DNA of 64,000 nucleotides from Leguminivora glycinivorella (taxonomy: Eukaryota > Arthropoda > Insecta > Lepidoptera > Tortricidae), in contig NC_062979.1 of assembly GCF_023078275.1 (NCBI RefSeq), positions 10,236,502 to 10,300,501 on the forward strand, in the 5' to 3' direction. The notes under the pieces are model-generated. The model did not search any database and had not been told where the DNA came from. It saw only the letters and a list, made by a program, of their open reading frames with translations. Position numbers and translations under genes: made by a program. Below, one piece after another: positions 10,801 to 20,689 of the stretch. Position 1 is the stretch's first letter. Every line of letters begins with the position of its first letter.

Positions 10801-13469
10801 AATAGTATTTATAATAACTAAGAAAATTTCAAATAAATAGTAGTTGAAACAAAATTACTCGAAACAATTTTACTCGAACTAAACTTTCGATGATTTGTTG
10901 TCGATGAAATGATATTCGATGAAAAGTTTGTCGGCGAAACAAGGGTACACCGTGATCCGTGAATATGCGACATTTCTACATGGTCCCAAGTGTTAGAAAA
11001 AAAATTGTTAGGTACATACTTCGATGTAAGGAAAGTGTAAGAAAAGAAATGATATCACCTATTTTTCAACAGTTGATCCATATTTGGGGATTTTATAATT
11101 CGCTATATTTTAATCAGATAAACTTTAACTGAATTACATTAATTAAGTCTCGTTTTGGTTATTTTATTGCCATTACATTTAGGATTTTGCGCATAGAAAG
11201 CTTTTACTGCACGACATAATTTCATGGCCGGTAACACAAAACATCGACTCCGCTAATTCATATATGCAGCTCGAACAAGGTTATATCTAAATATACATCC
11301 GAAATGTAAATTAAATACATATTTCTTTTTCACGCATTCCTTGCGCATCACTGAGACAATTAGTGATTAGTTCAAATTGTTCAAACCTACATAAGATACT
11401 TTAGAGTTTAGCCACGCTCTATTTATTCAATGTCACATATGGAAACTGAAATGTAGTGAAAATTCTTTTATTACAAATCAATTCCATAGTTGTAGAATGT
11501 TGGTACTTTTCAATTGCAGGAGCGGTTTTGAAAATTACCTTTTCGTTTTCACACAATCTTACGTCTTCACTCCTGTGACCTAGATGAAATTATTGTTTTT
11601 ATGTACCTACTGCAATAGGTGCTACAATTTATTATTTACTAGTTACCTATTTTTATTGAGCATACGAAAATAGGTAGGTACGTATATCTGTGTGTGACTA
11701 ACATCTGAATTATTATAACACGGTTATTAGGTGATTTTCTTGGGAACGTCTGTAGGGGGCTCTACAATTTCCCTTAAAGCACACCTCGGACGAGGAAGGA
11801 GGAAGAGGCGCATTCCTAGCACACAGTCTTAGCTCGTGTAGGTGAACGCGTACTATATGCTTGTATGGGTGAAATATGACAGGTCGACTGTTCGTGTTTT
11901 TGACAAGCGGTAACTGTGAGGTAACCGAGAGGGGGTGGGCGGCAATTTCAGCGGGGAGCGGGAGTGGCCATACTGTACGATAGTACTCTTTATTATACTG
12001 TGCTTAAAGTGAGCCTTTGTGTAGGTCCTATTTCAATGTCATTGCTCATGAGGCAGATTTATGTTAGGCTCGTATATACACATGTACATACATGGACAAT
12101 ACAACCTAAAATATGTGAAAGCAATGACAACGAGAAACAAGTGGTTACATGCGATAAAAAAACTAGCCCTTTTGGGGCATGTAAGCCATAATTAATATGT
12201 ACGATGTAAGTACGTGATTTTATACTTAACCAGTGTTTATGTTAAACGTAATAACCTTCCCCTTATCTTTTTAAATTGATATCATATCATAATTATTAAC
12301 AATCATTAATTACTACTATTACATTCTCATACAAGTCATACATTTGCTGCTGAAAGCAGGATATGTGTATTCATATCAAGATTATTTAACGATGCTTAAG
12401 TAATCTGGTTTTTCTATTTCCCGACAGGAAGATGTAATATAATATTTCACAATTCATTTGCGCTAAAATTAAAGTAATTAATAACTGAACTATTGTTTTA
12501 CACCCTCTTACAAATGAAATGTATTCGAGTAATTAGTTTAATGGGATAAAAATGATTTAATTGAATAAGCGGTTAAGATACAAGTCAATTAACATTCTTG
12601 ACAAAACGTTTTATTACTATACCTAATACCTACTTATAAGCAACAAACAAGGTCGGTGTTTATGGGAACAAGCAACCCTGATGTGACAAATCAATATTCC
12701 GAGTTACCTCTGGGATTTATTCAGTAAACCATTTAAAGCGCAGCATAAATAATTTATAGTAATCACTCAATTCCCGAGGTGATAACTCGTTATGTAGCAC
12801 GTGATTAGTAATCTTCCAGTTCAATGAACAGATACTTTTTGTTCTGTTACAAAATTATCTTTCCCAATGTTTCGTCAGTTTCATCACCGCGCCGTAATAA
12901 ATTCAGAATAGTTTTCAGCAACACATGTCACGTGGTGAACTTTGTTTTGGATAGAGGTCACACTTGATTACAGATAATACATATGCTAAGTTGTCGTTAT
13001 AATATTGATTATGTTGTTTTATAAATATAGTTATCAATAATAATATCATTAAACAAGAATGACGCAAATATAGCATAATTTTCTCGTAACATAATGATGG
13101 CAAACAGCTTTAGTCCACTTAGAAACAAGCTTCTCAATAAATTATTAAACGTTAAGCAGAGTTAACAGCGCTTGTCGAAGTTGCGCTTTAGCGCTAAAGC
13201 TATACATTTACATGGACCGTTTACGACACGCGTACACGCATCGAATAGCCCAGACCACAGACGACAAAATGACCAGTTTCACACAAGACCACAGCGGTAC
13301 ACGACATTTACACACATGCCTACATTTATTTATCACCGTAATCACTTAAAAAGTTGATAAACTTTTCCCACACCGATGTTTGAAAAGGTAAATGAAAATG
13401 AATTTCCATATGTTTGATGTACTTACCCAATTTCCCCATCATCTCCTCTAAAGCGTGATCCTTGTCCAT
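1754..13469 (-). CDS. SLC22-family organic cation transporter-like gene, 5' part
   Basis: Two coding exons are visible. The first (13469 down to 13427) encodes 14 residues plus one base, starting MDKDHALEEM, and ends at a gtaagt donor. The second (1865 down to 1754) follows a tttccag acceptor after an 11.6-kb intron. It completes a Gly codon, then reads GDFGRYQ and a hydrophobic stretch including QFILHILAAMTAG and LSLVTVAAVPEH, ending at gtaaac. A short cytosolic N-terminus, the (G)DFGRYQ motif and TM1 match insect SLC22 (Orct-type) transporters, 12-helix plasma-membrane carriers of organic cations, carnitine-like solutes or anions. Phase is conserved across the intron. The remaining exons lie beyond the left edge, so substrate and completeness cannot be judged. 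The gene is divergent from another SLC22-like gene at 26-30 kb. Confidence 0.85.
2250..2345 (+). repeat. Fragment of a tRNA-like interspersed repeat
   Basis: The stretch from ttataaactgaaatagat to ccggtggc is a diverged copy of the arms of the palindrome at 46988-47150. It continues into gagccgggcatcgaacccgg, which resembles a tRNA B-box/T-arm. No complete tRNA cloverleaf can be drawn, so it is called a SINE-like fragment. Confidence 0.5.
2830..2938. repeat. Palindromic MITE
   Basis: The outer arms ctgtgtgcgtagccgaatg and cattcggctacgcacacag are exact inverted copies. Between them are several gaatcgtgagc/acgattcgtgagc-like motifs. No coding potential. Confidence 0.75.
3510..3625 (-). repeat. 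LINE 3' end with A-rich tail
   Basis: Read on the minus strand it contains aatgccttaaggcgttaag, then gtgcaataaag (polyadenylation signal), then a (taaa)n tail. This 3'-end sequence is, from general knowledge, typical of a widespread lepidopteran non-LTR retrotransposon. The 5' part is missing. Confidence 0.6.
3626..4868. other. A+T-rich intronic DNA, nothing recognised
   Basis: I see no exon with SLC22 character and no palindrome or tandem repeat of note in this stretch. Confidence 0.4.
4869..6160 (-). repeat. Family A repeat, copy 1, split by a family B insertion
   Basis: Positions 4869-4925 (gttatacaagggggcaaag onward) and 5774-6160 (cgagcaagtgaaaggattc through gctagtgagggg) form one minus-oriented copy of a roughly 425-bp repeat, also present at 18000, 38868, 39295, 39995, 40425 and 51333. 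The uninterrupted copy at 39295 shows the two parts are normally contiguous (gaatttaaaaacgagcaag). No ORF of note. The ends contain cccctcacta- and cctcgctatagtgagg-type inverted motifs. Confidence 0.8.
4926..5773 (+). repeat. Family B repeat, copy 1, inserted into family A
   Basis: Starts aaaccggccaagtgcgagtc and ends tttggtacggaaccctaaaa, with a gacagacggacagac microsatellite before the right end. Other copies are at 30300, 37805, 45363, 53693 and 55262. I know this sequence as a very abundant lepidopteran interspersed repeat. Short runs of A flank both sides of the insertion in family A. No coding capacity. Confidence 0.8.
6764..6943 (+). repeat. Lepidopteran retroposon (ttgcccgcggcttcgct type)
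   Basis: Runs from actaggttttgcccgcggc through ttgccgtgaaagacggacaa to tataatattagtatggat. A split second copy lies at 31249-32588. This appears to be a nonautonomous retroposon or the 3' end of an RTE-like LINE. Confidence 0.65.
6944..8990. other. A+T-rich intronic DNA
   Basis: Apart from the LINE tail at 8020-8072, nothing recognisable is seen on either strand. Short open frames have no codon or domain support. Confidence 0.4.
8020..8072 (+). repeat. LINE 3' terminus with (ttatc)n tail
   Basis: The sequence tgttaccaataaagattatc followed by repeats of ttatc is the usual 3' end, with polyadenylation signal and short tandem tail, of a non-LTR retrotransposon. Only the terminus remains. Confidence 0.5.
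8991..9290 (+). repeat. Family C interspersed repeat, copy 1
   Basis: Contains agcgccacctattaaatac, a stretch around acacgcaaaaatatttg, and ggctgcgaaacagcgctatc. It is shared with 15811-16205 (plus) and 41885-42132 (minus). No coding capacity is conserved among the three copies. Confidence 0.7.
9291..10347. other. A+T-rich intronic DNA, nothing recognised
   Basis: No exon, RNA gene or repeat boundary could be supported here. Confidence 0.4.
10348..10960. mobile_element. Nonautonomous DNA transposon with 9-bp target duplication
   Basis: The element spans 10357-10951 (595 bp). Its left end is ggtttacccttgaatcgcc and its right end, read inward, is ggtgtacccttgtttcgcc, so the terminal inverted repeats are about 23 bp with few mismatches. 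The identical 9-mer gtgatccgt flanks it at 10348-10356 and 10952-10960. A 9-bp target duplication is typical of Mutator-like elements. The interior is A+T-rich with repeated (t)cgatgaaa/tttcatcga motifs and no transposase. Confidence 0.85.
11750..11965 (+). repeat. G+C-rich interspersed repeat
   Basis: Includes cacacagtcttagctcgtg, taggtgaacgcgtactat and gcggggagcgggagtggcc. The middle recurs at about 22436-22492. No reading frame is evident. Confidence 0.5.
11966..13426. other. A+T-rich intronic DNA, nothing recognised
   Basis: This is the 5' end of the long first intron of the minus-strand SLC22 gene. I found no exon or clear repeat. Confidence 0.4.
13427..13469 (-). CDS. SLC22-like gene (minus), first coding exon
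   Basis: 43 nt, ATG at 13469, with cAAAATGG context, ending in a perfect gtaagt donor. It encodes MDKDHALEEMMGKL plus the first base of a Gly codon, which joins in phase to exon 2. Confidence 0.8.
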
Positions 13470-13539
13470 TTTGAAATATCCTTGTCGCTTCTTCCGTCAG
13501 TTATGAATAATTTTGTACGTGTAGTCGGTCCCTGCAACG

Positions 13540-13830
13540 ATTTTCACATAGAAGCATTGGTAATTATAAAATCGCGTGGCGGCGTGAGGCGACCGGCAGG
13601 CGCGCGAGCCGGCGAGGAGCGAATGGATGGATGGCTACGTCGTGGCGCCGACGCCGCTCGGTAGCCGCACTCGCGCGAAAAAAAACATGCACAACCTCTT
13701 ATCTCCGTTAACCCAATACCAGCCGGTCGAGACGAGTGGTCACCTCGCGCACCGGCGGCCGCGCAGCACTGCACCACGCGGCCCGCGACAGAGGCTCTCA
13801 CCACGTGCATATTGCATACCACTATCACTA
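13540..13830. promoter_or_regulatory. G+C-rich, CpG-containing promoter candidate
   Basis: This is clearly richer in G+C and CpG than its A+T-rich surroundings and lies 70-360 bp upstream of the minus-strand SLC22 start codon. That position fits a promoter or 5'UTR. No TATA box or single initiator stands out. It could also serve plus-strand transcription, since the next plus-strand gene is a related transporter. Overlapping open frames here are probably a by-product of high G+C. Confidence 0.4.
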
Positions 13831-13969
13831 TCATCCGTATCTAATCTCTCGCAACTCTTTGTACCTACTGTGTACGCCTTTGATTTTGTTGCATGCGCTG
13901 ATAAGGATGCCGTAATCGATGGGGCTGATAGTTACAGCGCCGTGCTCGAGCCTCGTTTCAACTCCAAGG

Positions 13970-15114
13970 TGAGCGTAAACAAATGCGGGTATGTAAATCT
14001 TACACAACAAACATGCTAATTATGTGTAAGTGTACAATTAAACTGTAGTGGTATACGTCATATTAGGAGTTTTTAGGTGAATTCATTGGGATGTTATTTT
14101 AATTACGAGTATACCTATTTCTATAATGAACTATGTAAAACCTTTTTCAGTATACATACAATCACGTATCCTACGAACTATGAAACTACTACAGTTCTTG
14201 GAAAATAAGCGAAAAAGCTTAATATATTTACCCTTATATCTACATAATACGAGTAGGAAACTCCTGAAAGAACACGAATTATATTTTTCTTGGCTTTATG
14301 CCTGCCTAGTCTGCCTACTATATATTGTACACATAGTGATCGATCAATTTTCCAAAGTACACTGTTACAGTTACGTTATCGGGTCCAAGCTTTATCTGTT
14401 TACTTAGCTGAAAATGTGTGTCATACAAGTACAAGTTTCTGAACCAGTAGGGAATCTATTGGTCGTGCTCAAGCGGAAGTAGAGCGCTCTACACAATTAT
14501 GACGTAAGCATATATACGCTACTGACTGTGAAACTTTATTAACTTAATATTTTAAGAGTTTTTTTTTATATTATACTTTCATGAACATGTGCTCACTGTT
14601 GCTATATTTGACAAGAAATTTTGTGGTGTTCCATCATAGAAACTATAGAAAGGTAGAGTCAGGCCACGATAAGTTGGCTACGGTTTTGATAGCCCCGTCC
14701 CTAATTTCATCGACGCTACAGGACCGAAAATGCTAAAATGGAAAGGATGCCCCCCCCCCTTTCAATTTGGGAATTCTAGTTTAATATACTAGAGGTAGTA
14801 TTATTAACTAGATTTATCCATTAAGAACAACTCAGTTAAAAGAAGTTCCGCTCTCGACTGTTTCTTTCTTCAAAACTTAATCAATCGTAACTAAATTTGA
14901 GAATCTGAATAACAATGAAATAATCTGTGTCGGACCGTCTAGTTTTTTTGGCTAATTGTTACCAATTTTGAATACCACACCTTTTTTGCGTCATAATCAA
15001 TAAGGGCGTTCTTGGAAATTTTTGATGGGCTTTAGCGTCTTTAAAAATAAGAATATCAAAAAAATCAAAACGGTCCGACAGATAAAAATAATAATAATCT
15101 GTGTTGAAATAGTA
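13970..15114. other. Intergenic DNA with one repeat-like stretch
   Basis: The stretch about 14655-15110 contains matching ends cggtccgacag and gtcggaccgtc and a gccccccccccct run, and looks like interspersed repeat debris. The rest is A+T-rich with no recognisable gene. Confidence 0.4.
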
Positions 15115-15335
15115 CATTACGATACAAGTGTGAAAAAAGGAAGTTCAAAACGAGTGGCGATAAATTAAAACACGACCGAAGGGAGTATTTTAAATCGACA
15201 CGAGTTACGAATTTTCTTTTTCGCACGTGTATCGTACGACGTTTTTCAGTACAGATGAGCCTCCGAAGTTTCGATCTGGCATATAATGAACCACTTCTCG
15301 CACTAGTGCGTAAAAAAACACCATCTGTACTGAAA
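15115..15335 (+). repeat. Interspersed repeat ending in cagtacagatg / catctgtactg
   Basis: A part reading acgtttttcagtacagatg ... accatctgtactg is shared with 30205-30298. Upstream it has acacgaccgaagggagtat. The inverted cagtacagatg motifs suggest a foldback terminus. Confidence 0.55.
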
Positions 15336-15810
15336 GTATCATTGCTCTATCTTCAAAAACCAGGGAGGAAATAGTCGAGAGCGTTTGTATGGAGAATTGA
15401 CCCCTACGGTATCGTCTTAAATTTTATTGCGCCGCGCGAAGGTCGTCACCACTGAATGGGCCGCCAACTCGCGGCCGCCGACATTACTTGTAGCGCGGCG
15501 ATAGAATCGCGGAGTGAGCCGCCCCTGACGAAACGGAAGATTCAGTTTACACGGAACAGTAATACACTTAGCGCCTAATATCGGTATAGGTTATAATATA
15601 AATGTTAACCTTGACCTCCGAAGGTTTTTCCTTAAAGGTCGCTTTTATTAACTTCACTAACGTGTTAAACAAAGACTGCGTGTTCTCGATATAATGTTTG
15701 TTTAATATATAACAAGACCATAATACATGTAGAACGACAGTGTGATCCTGGTAAAGAACCTTGTAGCACTATAAGTACCCACCTACTACCTATAAACAAG
15801 GATGATTTAT
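15336..15810. other. Intergenic DNA, G+C-rich at its left
   Basis: 15425-15545 is G+C-rich with gcggccgccgac and gcggcgatagaatcgcgg. It could be an old repeat. Nothing coding is recognised. Confidence 0.35.
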
Positions 15811-16205
15811 ATAGGATTTACAATCTTCATACTAATAATCATACCTCAATTTTTTAGCCTTCTATCTTGATGATGCCTACTTTTTTTTTTAATGTGTATT
15901 GACATCATGATAATATTAAAATAAAGAAATATAGCCCAAGTTACCCTTCGGTTGGAAGGTCAGATGGCAGTCGCTTTCGTAAAACTAGTGCCTACGCCAA
16001 ATCTTGGGATTAGTTGTCAAAGCGGACCCCAGGGAGGATGATGATTAAAATAAAGAAATATATAATTTGTTATCATAAAAAATAAAAACACGCAAAAATA
16101 TTTGGGGAAAATATGATTTTGGCCACTTCCAGGCTGCGAAACAGCGCCATCTAGTTTTACGCCCATACATTTCAGGGATACGCTTTTTTGTACGGGCTTT
16201 GTCAA
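15811..16205 (+). repeat. Family C interspersed repeat, copy 2, interrupted
   Basis: Matches the copies at 8991 and 41885, including acacgcaaaaatatttggg and ggctgcgaaacagcgccatc. It is split at 15934-16043 by a retroposed fragment. Confidence 0.7.
15915..16062 (+). mobile_element. Truncated retroposon flanked by a 19-bp target duplication
   Basis: A 110-bp insert (15934-16043) carries agtgcctacgccaaatcttg and tgtcaaagcggaccc and ends in gatgatg. It is flanked by identical 19-mers attaaaataaagaaatata at 15915-15933 and 16044-16062. A long target duplication and a short simple tail are hallmarks of LINE-mediated insertion. A longer, oppositely oriented copy of the same retroposon is at 54365-54572. 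Confidence 0.85.
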
Positions 16206-16896
16206 TTCCGTATTATCGTTCTTGCTATAACTAATCATGTCTTATAAAGTCACATTCAGACAAAACACTAACTAAAATATTTTTCTCTAATTTTTTAAAT
16301 CGGCGAAAGCAACAGTCAGTTAATAGCATCTGTCAAATATTAGTTAATGAAACCATTTCTTTACGGCAAATTTTAAATAAGCTTAGTGAGATTTTTGTAT
16401 TGAATAATTTCTACTAATATTTTTTTTATTTATTAACTTAAGTAACAAATGTATTGTATTTTTAATTTATATTTTATTATATGCCAAGTGGCATCGATTG
16501 CATACGTTTCTGATTGTTAATGCAAGTTTCTTAAATAACTACCATGATATTATTCTGTCTATAGGAAAATTATATTAGGTATAATTATTAGAAGGGAACT
16601 CGTAATGATTACATAAGGTAAGGGTATTGTAATGGTTGTTGACTGAAGTCACGCTGATATAATTATACATATATACATACGTAACTCTATATACGCTTAT
16701 TATGTATATTTGTATATAAATTTGTCACGCATCCATTCACACCAACCAAGATGCATGTAAAATAGTAAATATGGGTTAATACTGAATAACAAAATACGTA
16801 GTCCTTAGATACCTGTCATAGCGGGTATCCAACGATTTAAATATTACGAGTATAATTTATAATGATTTAAACTTTCACGATTATTACACATAATTA
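16206..16896. other. A+T-rich intergenic DNA, nothing recognised
   Basis: Simple A+T-rich sequence with tata/tac runs around 16660-16720. No gene or repeat boundary is supported. Confidence 0.4.
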
Positions 16897-17338
16897 TTTT
16901 TAAAAACCGGGACTTAATCGCGTATAACTACATATTAAACTGACCTCCAACGTTTCAAGGACGGCGTTGTCCCCGTGGTCTCGGAGAAAGCCTTCGTCCC
17001 GAGAAAAACATCGCAATTTCAATCGGGACGAAGGTTTTAGGATCTCATCCACATGGAATCCTGTCATTAATAAGTGTAAGCCGAAAATAATATCGACAGT
17101 CGTTAAATCGAATATCGTCAGTGTTGTATGTCGACAGAGTAACATCCCTAGTGCGCAAACAGTTCAAGTTGATAATCAAAACCAAGTGCGGGTAGTTCGA
17201 AAAACTCGCGCGGCTGTCAGAAGGTGTTGATGTCATTTCAAGCCAGTCTTCTCCGAGACCACGGGGACAACGCCGTCCTTGAAACGTTGGAGGTCAGTTT
17301 AATATGTATTATACGCGATTAAGTCCCGGTTTTTAAAA
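16897..17338. repeat. Foldback element with ~90-bp inverted arms
   Basis: The left arm 16897-16988 (ttaaaaaccgggacttaatc ... ggtctcggagaa) and the right arm 17249-17338 are near-perfect inverted copies. The central 260 bp is unique. The arms include gacggcgttgtccccgtggt and accaacgtttcaa-like motifs. No transposase is present. Confidence 0.85.
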
Positions 17339-17405
17339 ATAATTATAATTTATAATATAAATAAATACACGGTTATGAGAGGCTAAGGAACTATCAAAAG
17401 ACTAA

Positions 17406-17545
17406 CCCCCTTATTCATAAACGTTCACTAAAGTTATCAAGCCGATAAAGTTCGTTTGTCCCTATCCAACGTATTGGTGTGACAGAAAGGGACAAACGAA
17501 CTTTACCGGATTGATAACTTTAGTGACCGTTTATGAATAAGGGGG
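17406..17545. repeat. MITE with TAA target duplication
   Basis: Inverted arms of about 60 bp begin cccccttattcataaacg and end cgtttatgaataaggggg. TAA flanks both sides, the 3-bp duplication typical of PIF/Harbinger-derived MITEs. Confidence 0.8.
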
Positions 17546-17999
17546 TAAGTGGGTAGGTAAAGTTTTAGTTATTTTCAATTACTACTTTTTGTAATTTATT
17601 TAAAATTTGTTATTATTAATCTTAATCACAATTTATTTATCATGTACATTTTTTGGTACAATAACAATGTAAATATTGGTATAATAATCTGGTCTTTAAA
17701 CTATAAACTGGTAAACAAGTAAATGACAAACTCTCCAATCTACTTTATTGGATTTCTAATACTTAGGTACCGAAGCCGAAATCACAATTGTACATCGTCA
17801 GACTGTGTCATTGGGCCGAAGGGCTGCTATTAGCCTATTAAAGCCTGAAATATATGATTATTTTCAGAAGGGCGCTGTTACCACGCTGTCACTCTGAAGT
17901 ATGCAGTGACAGTTCAGTAAGTATAGTAGGTATGCAGAAAATAGTTCTAATGAAATTCCGCAACAATGCATGGCGCCGAGTAATAATAGTCGTAAGTAA
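17546..17999. other. A+T-rich intergenic DNA, nothing recognised
   Basis: No gene or repeat boundary could be supported. Confidence 0.35.
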
Positions 18000-18425
18000 T
18001 TTTTCCCCTCACTAGCACACGTGTTTTGTCCTTTAATACCAGCGGGTAAAAACGCATTTTATCCACTAGTGGGTAAAGTAATTTGACCTTGAATAAAGCC
18101 AAATTAACTGCTTTAAAATTGATAAAAGTAGGTAAATCTAGTAATAAGGATTATTTACCACCTGTGGAACTACTGGAAGCAGTGATAAACGCATTTTTTG
18201 CGTTGTATTAGTTTCCTCGCTATAGTGAGGGGAAAAGTTTTGTGTTACACTCGGGTGCAAATGTATTTTACTTCTCGTGTGTTAAAAAACTCGCAAGTTC
18301 AGGATTCTATTCTCGAACCACTCGCTTCGCTCGTGGTTCAACTATAGAATCCTTTCACTTGCTCGTTTTTCAATTCCACACTCGGCGTTAAAATACAACT
18401 TTGCCCCCTTGTATAACAAATAACT
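18000..18425 (+). repeat. Family A repeat, copy 2
   Basis: A near full-length copy, from tttttcccctcactagc through ggattctattctcgaacc to gtataacaaataacta. Confidence 0.8.
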
Positions 18426-19099
18426 AATATTTCTGGTCAGGCTTACCTAATTAGTATGTTAAGTACTGGATTAAGATCAATGTCAATAAATCAACAGGTA
18501 TAAAAAAAAATTCTATGTTAAAAATGTTGAGGCCTACAAATTACTTACTTACCGTACAATTATGAAAGATTTTGCCTTATCTGTGCGTAAATGGTTGTTT
18601 CGTACTGACATTTCATACGTAATTCCAAAGGCAGGAGTTATACCGAAAGGGCACCGTCAACTAGTATCTTTTATGAAACCTACATTTTGATGTGTAAGCT
18701 GCTATATTCAATTTAAGGTCGTATTTTCTTTATGAAACGCTTAGATTTATTTATATACTCGACGTTAATAAACATATAAATGCCAACAGGTAATTAAAAT
18801 AAAACAATAATCCCTAATCGTTGCTCAAGACAATTTATTAGAGAATAATAAAAGAAACCGGAAGTGAAACATTAAAAAGATGAATAGACTGAAAGGAATT
18901 AAACCGTAACGTTTTGGCTCTGCAAGTTCATATATTATCTCATACTTTGTAGCGTCATATAAAACAAAAATATTCACGTCATTAGCGACCATTCAGAACG
19001 CCAACTGCTCAAGGTTTCAGAGATGTTGTTCAGTCAGTATAAGGGACTATCCACACACAGAGGCGCCGACGTCCGTTCCGTGTCTAAATAGTTGGGGAG
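18426..19099. other. Intergenic DNA, nothing recognised
   Basis: No coding or repeat feature could be supported apart from proximity to the composite element that begins near 19100. Confidence 0.35.
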
Positions 19100-20171
19100 T
19101 TTATTGAAAAACCTTAAATTTTTTGACCAAAGCATGAAACTTGGCACAGTTGTTCCTTATATCAAAATAAGCCGATTAAGATCGGGAGCCTTCGGGAGCC
19201 TCCCCCTGGGGCCCGGGAGGGGGTCAAAGTACCGCTTCACCCGGCTTGGTTTGAAAAATTCTAACTTACCCCGTTTAGTTAATAGGTCATGTTTGGTATC
19301 GTTTTCGAGTAAATCAATAACGTAGAATTCGTTTTCAGTACTAAAATTATCATTTAATGGTAAATAAAATAAAATAAATTAAAAAATTTGAAATTTTCAT
19401 CCATGATTTACAAATTGAAGTCATCATAAATGACAAACTGTTTGCTTTTTCTATAAATAAAAAATATGACATGATAGCCTATTTAATATAGATTATAAAA
19501 AATATAATTTTTATCCACCTTTACTAACGTTAAGTTCCACAAAAAAATTACTTTAAGACGCGCGGCGTCGGTACGCCGCGTGCGTAATTTTAAAATGCCT
19601 TTATTTTAGAAACTCTATTAGACCCCGTTTAGCTATTAGGTCATGTTTGATATCGTTTTCGAGTAAATCAATAACGTAGAATTCATTTTTGGTACTAAAA
19701 TTATAATTTAATGGTAAGTAAAATTAAAAAAAATTAAAAAATTTGAAATTTTCATCCATGATTTACAAATTCAAGTCATCATAAATGACAAACTGTTTGC
19801 TTTTTCTATAAATAAAAAATATAATATGAAAGCCTATTTAATATAGATTATAAAAAATATAACTTTTATCCACCTTCACAAACGTTAAGTTCCACAAAAA
19901 AATTACTTTAAGACGCGCGGCGTCGGGACGCCGCGAGCGTAAATTTAAAATACCTCTATTTTAAAAACTCTATTAGACCCGGTTTAGCTATTAGGTCATG
20001 TTTGATATAGTTTTCGAGTAAGTTAATAACAAAGAATTTATTTTTGGGTCTAAAATTATAATTTAATGGTAAATAAATTAAAAAAAAATTATCTATAATT
20101 TGCAAATTCAAGTCAACAAAAATGTCAACCGTTTGCTTTTTCTTTAAATAAAAAATATGATGTAAAAGCCT

Positions 20172-20645
20172 ATGCGTATGTCACCAAACACCCAGACAAG
20201 TTTGGTGGAAACTTCCTTCACGAAATGCTTGGTGTCTGATGACCATGGTCCAAATATTTCAAATGCAATTGCCGCAAATATGTAGTTGTTTTTAAAAAAT
20301 GCATATTTGCGCGTTTAAACTGGGCGTTTTGCAGCAGCAGTCCCTGGTTTCTGGGCCGAGCGTTAGACGTTGGACGGAGCCAAGGTATCCACACAGGTCA
20401 CGCCCCACGCCAAGGGTCGTCCCAGAAACCAAGGCAAAAGCGAGCAACCATCAGGCCGCTTTCCGTCTGCTGCTGACAAGCCGACAGGTTCGAGGGTTGT
20501 CGGTATGTTCGCTGTGCCGAGAGCCTTGCGGATTAAATCGTTAAGTGCAGTGTGTCACAAAATTCGGCCAGCAATAGACTGGCAGTGGAGTCCGTGGTGT
20601 CCTAATGCGTCGGCAGCAAGGGTGTGGTTGGCATGTCTTTAGCCC
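20172..20645 (-). pseudogene. Degenerate retroelement-type ORF (DALGHHGL ... KRPDG domain)
   Basis: The minus-strand reading gives DALGHHGLHCQSIAGRIL, an in-frame stop, then HTALNDLIRKALGTANIP, LSAADGKRPDGCSLLPW and GVTCVDTLAP, followed by further stops and then FAAIAFEIFGPWSSDTKHF. I recognise this pattern from proteins found in many copies in arthropod genomes and associated with retroelements. The RPDG ... D-T-C layout recalls a PD-(D/E)XK-type nuclease, but that is inference. A TGA inside the domain and at least two more stops make it a dead copy. It sits just inside the left arm of the composite element. Confidence 0.6.
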
Positions 20646-20689
20646 TTTAGTCTTAGACAAATGGCAGTATATTATGAAGTAAGGCAGCC

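Noticed and set aside
13544..14019. Overlapping open frames of 69-130 codons on both strands
   Set aside because: They fall on the G+C-rich stretch next to the SLC22 first exon, have no recognisable domain, and are better explained by base composition.
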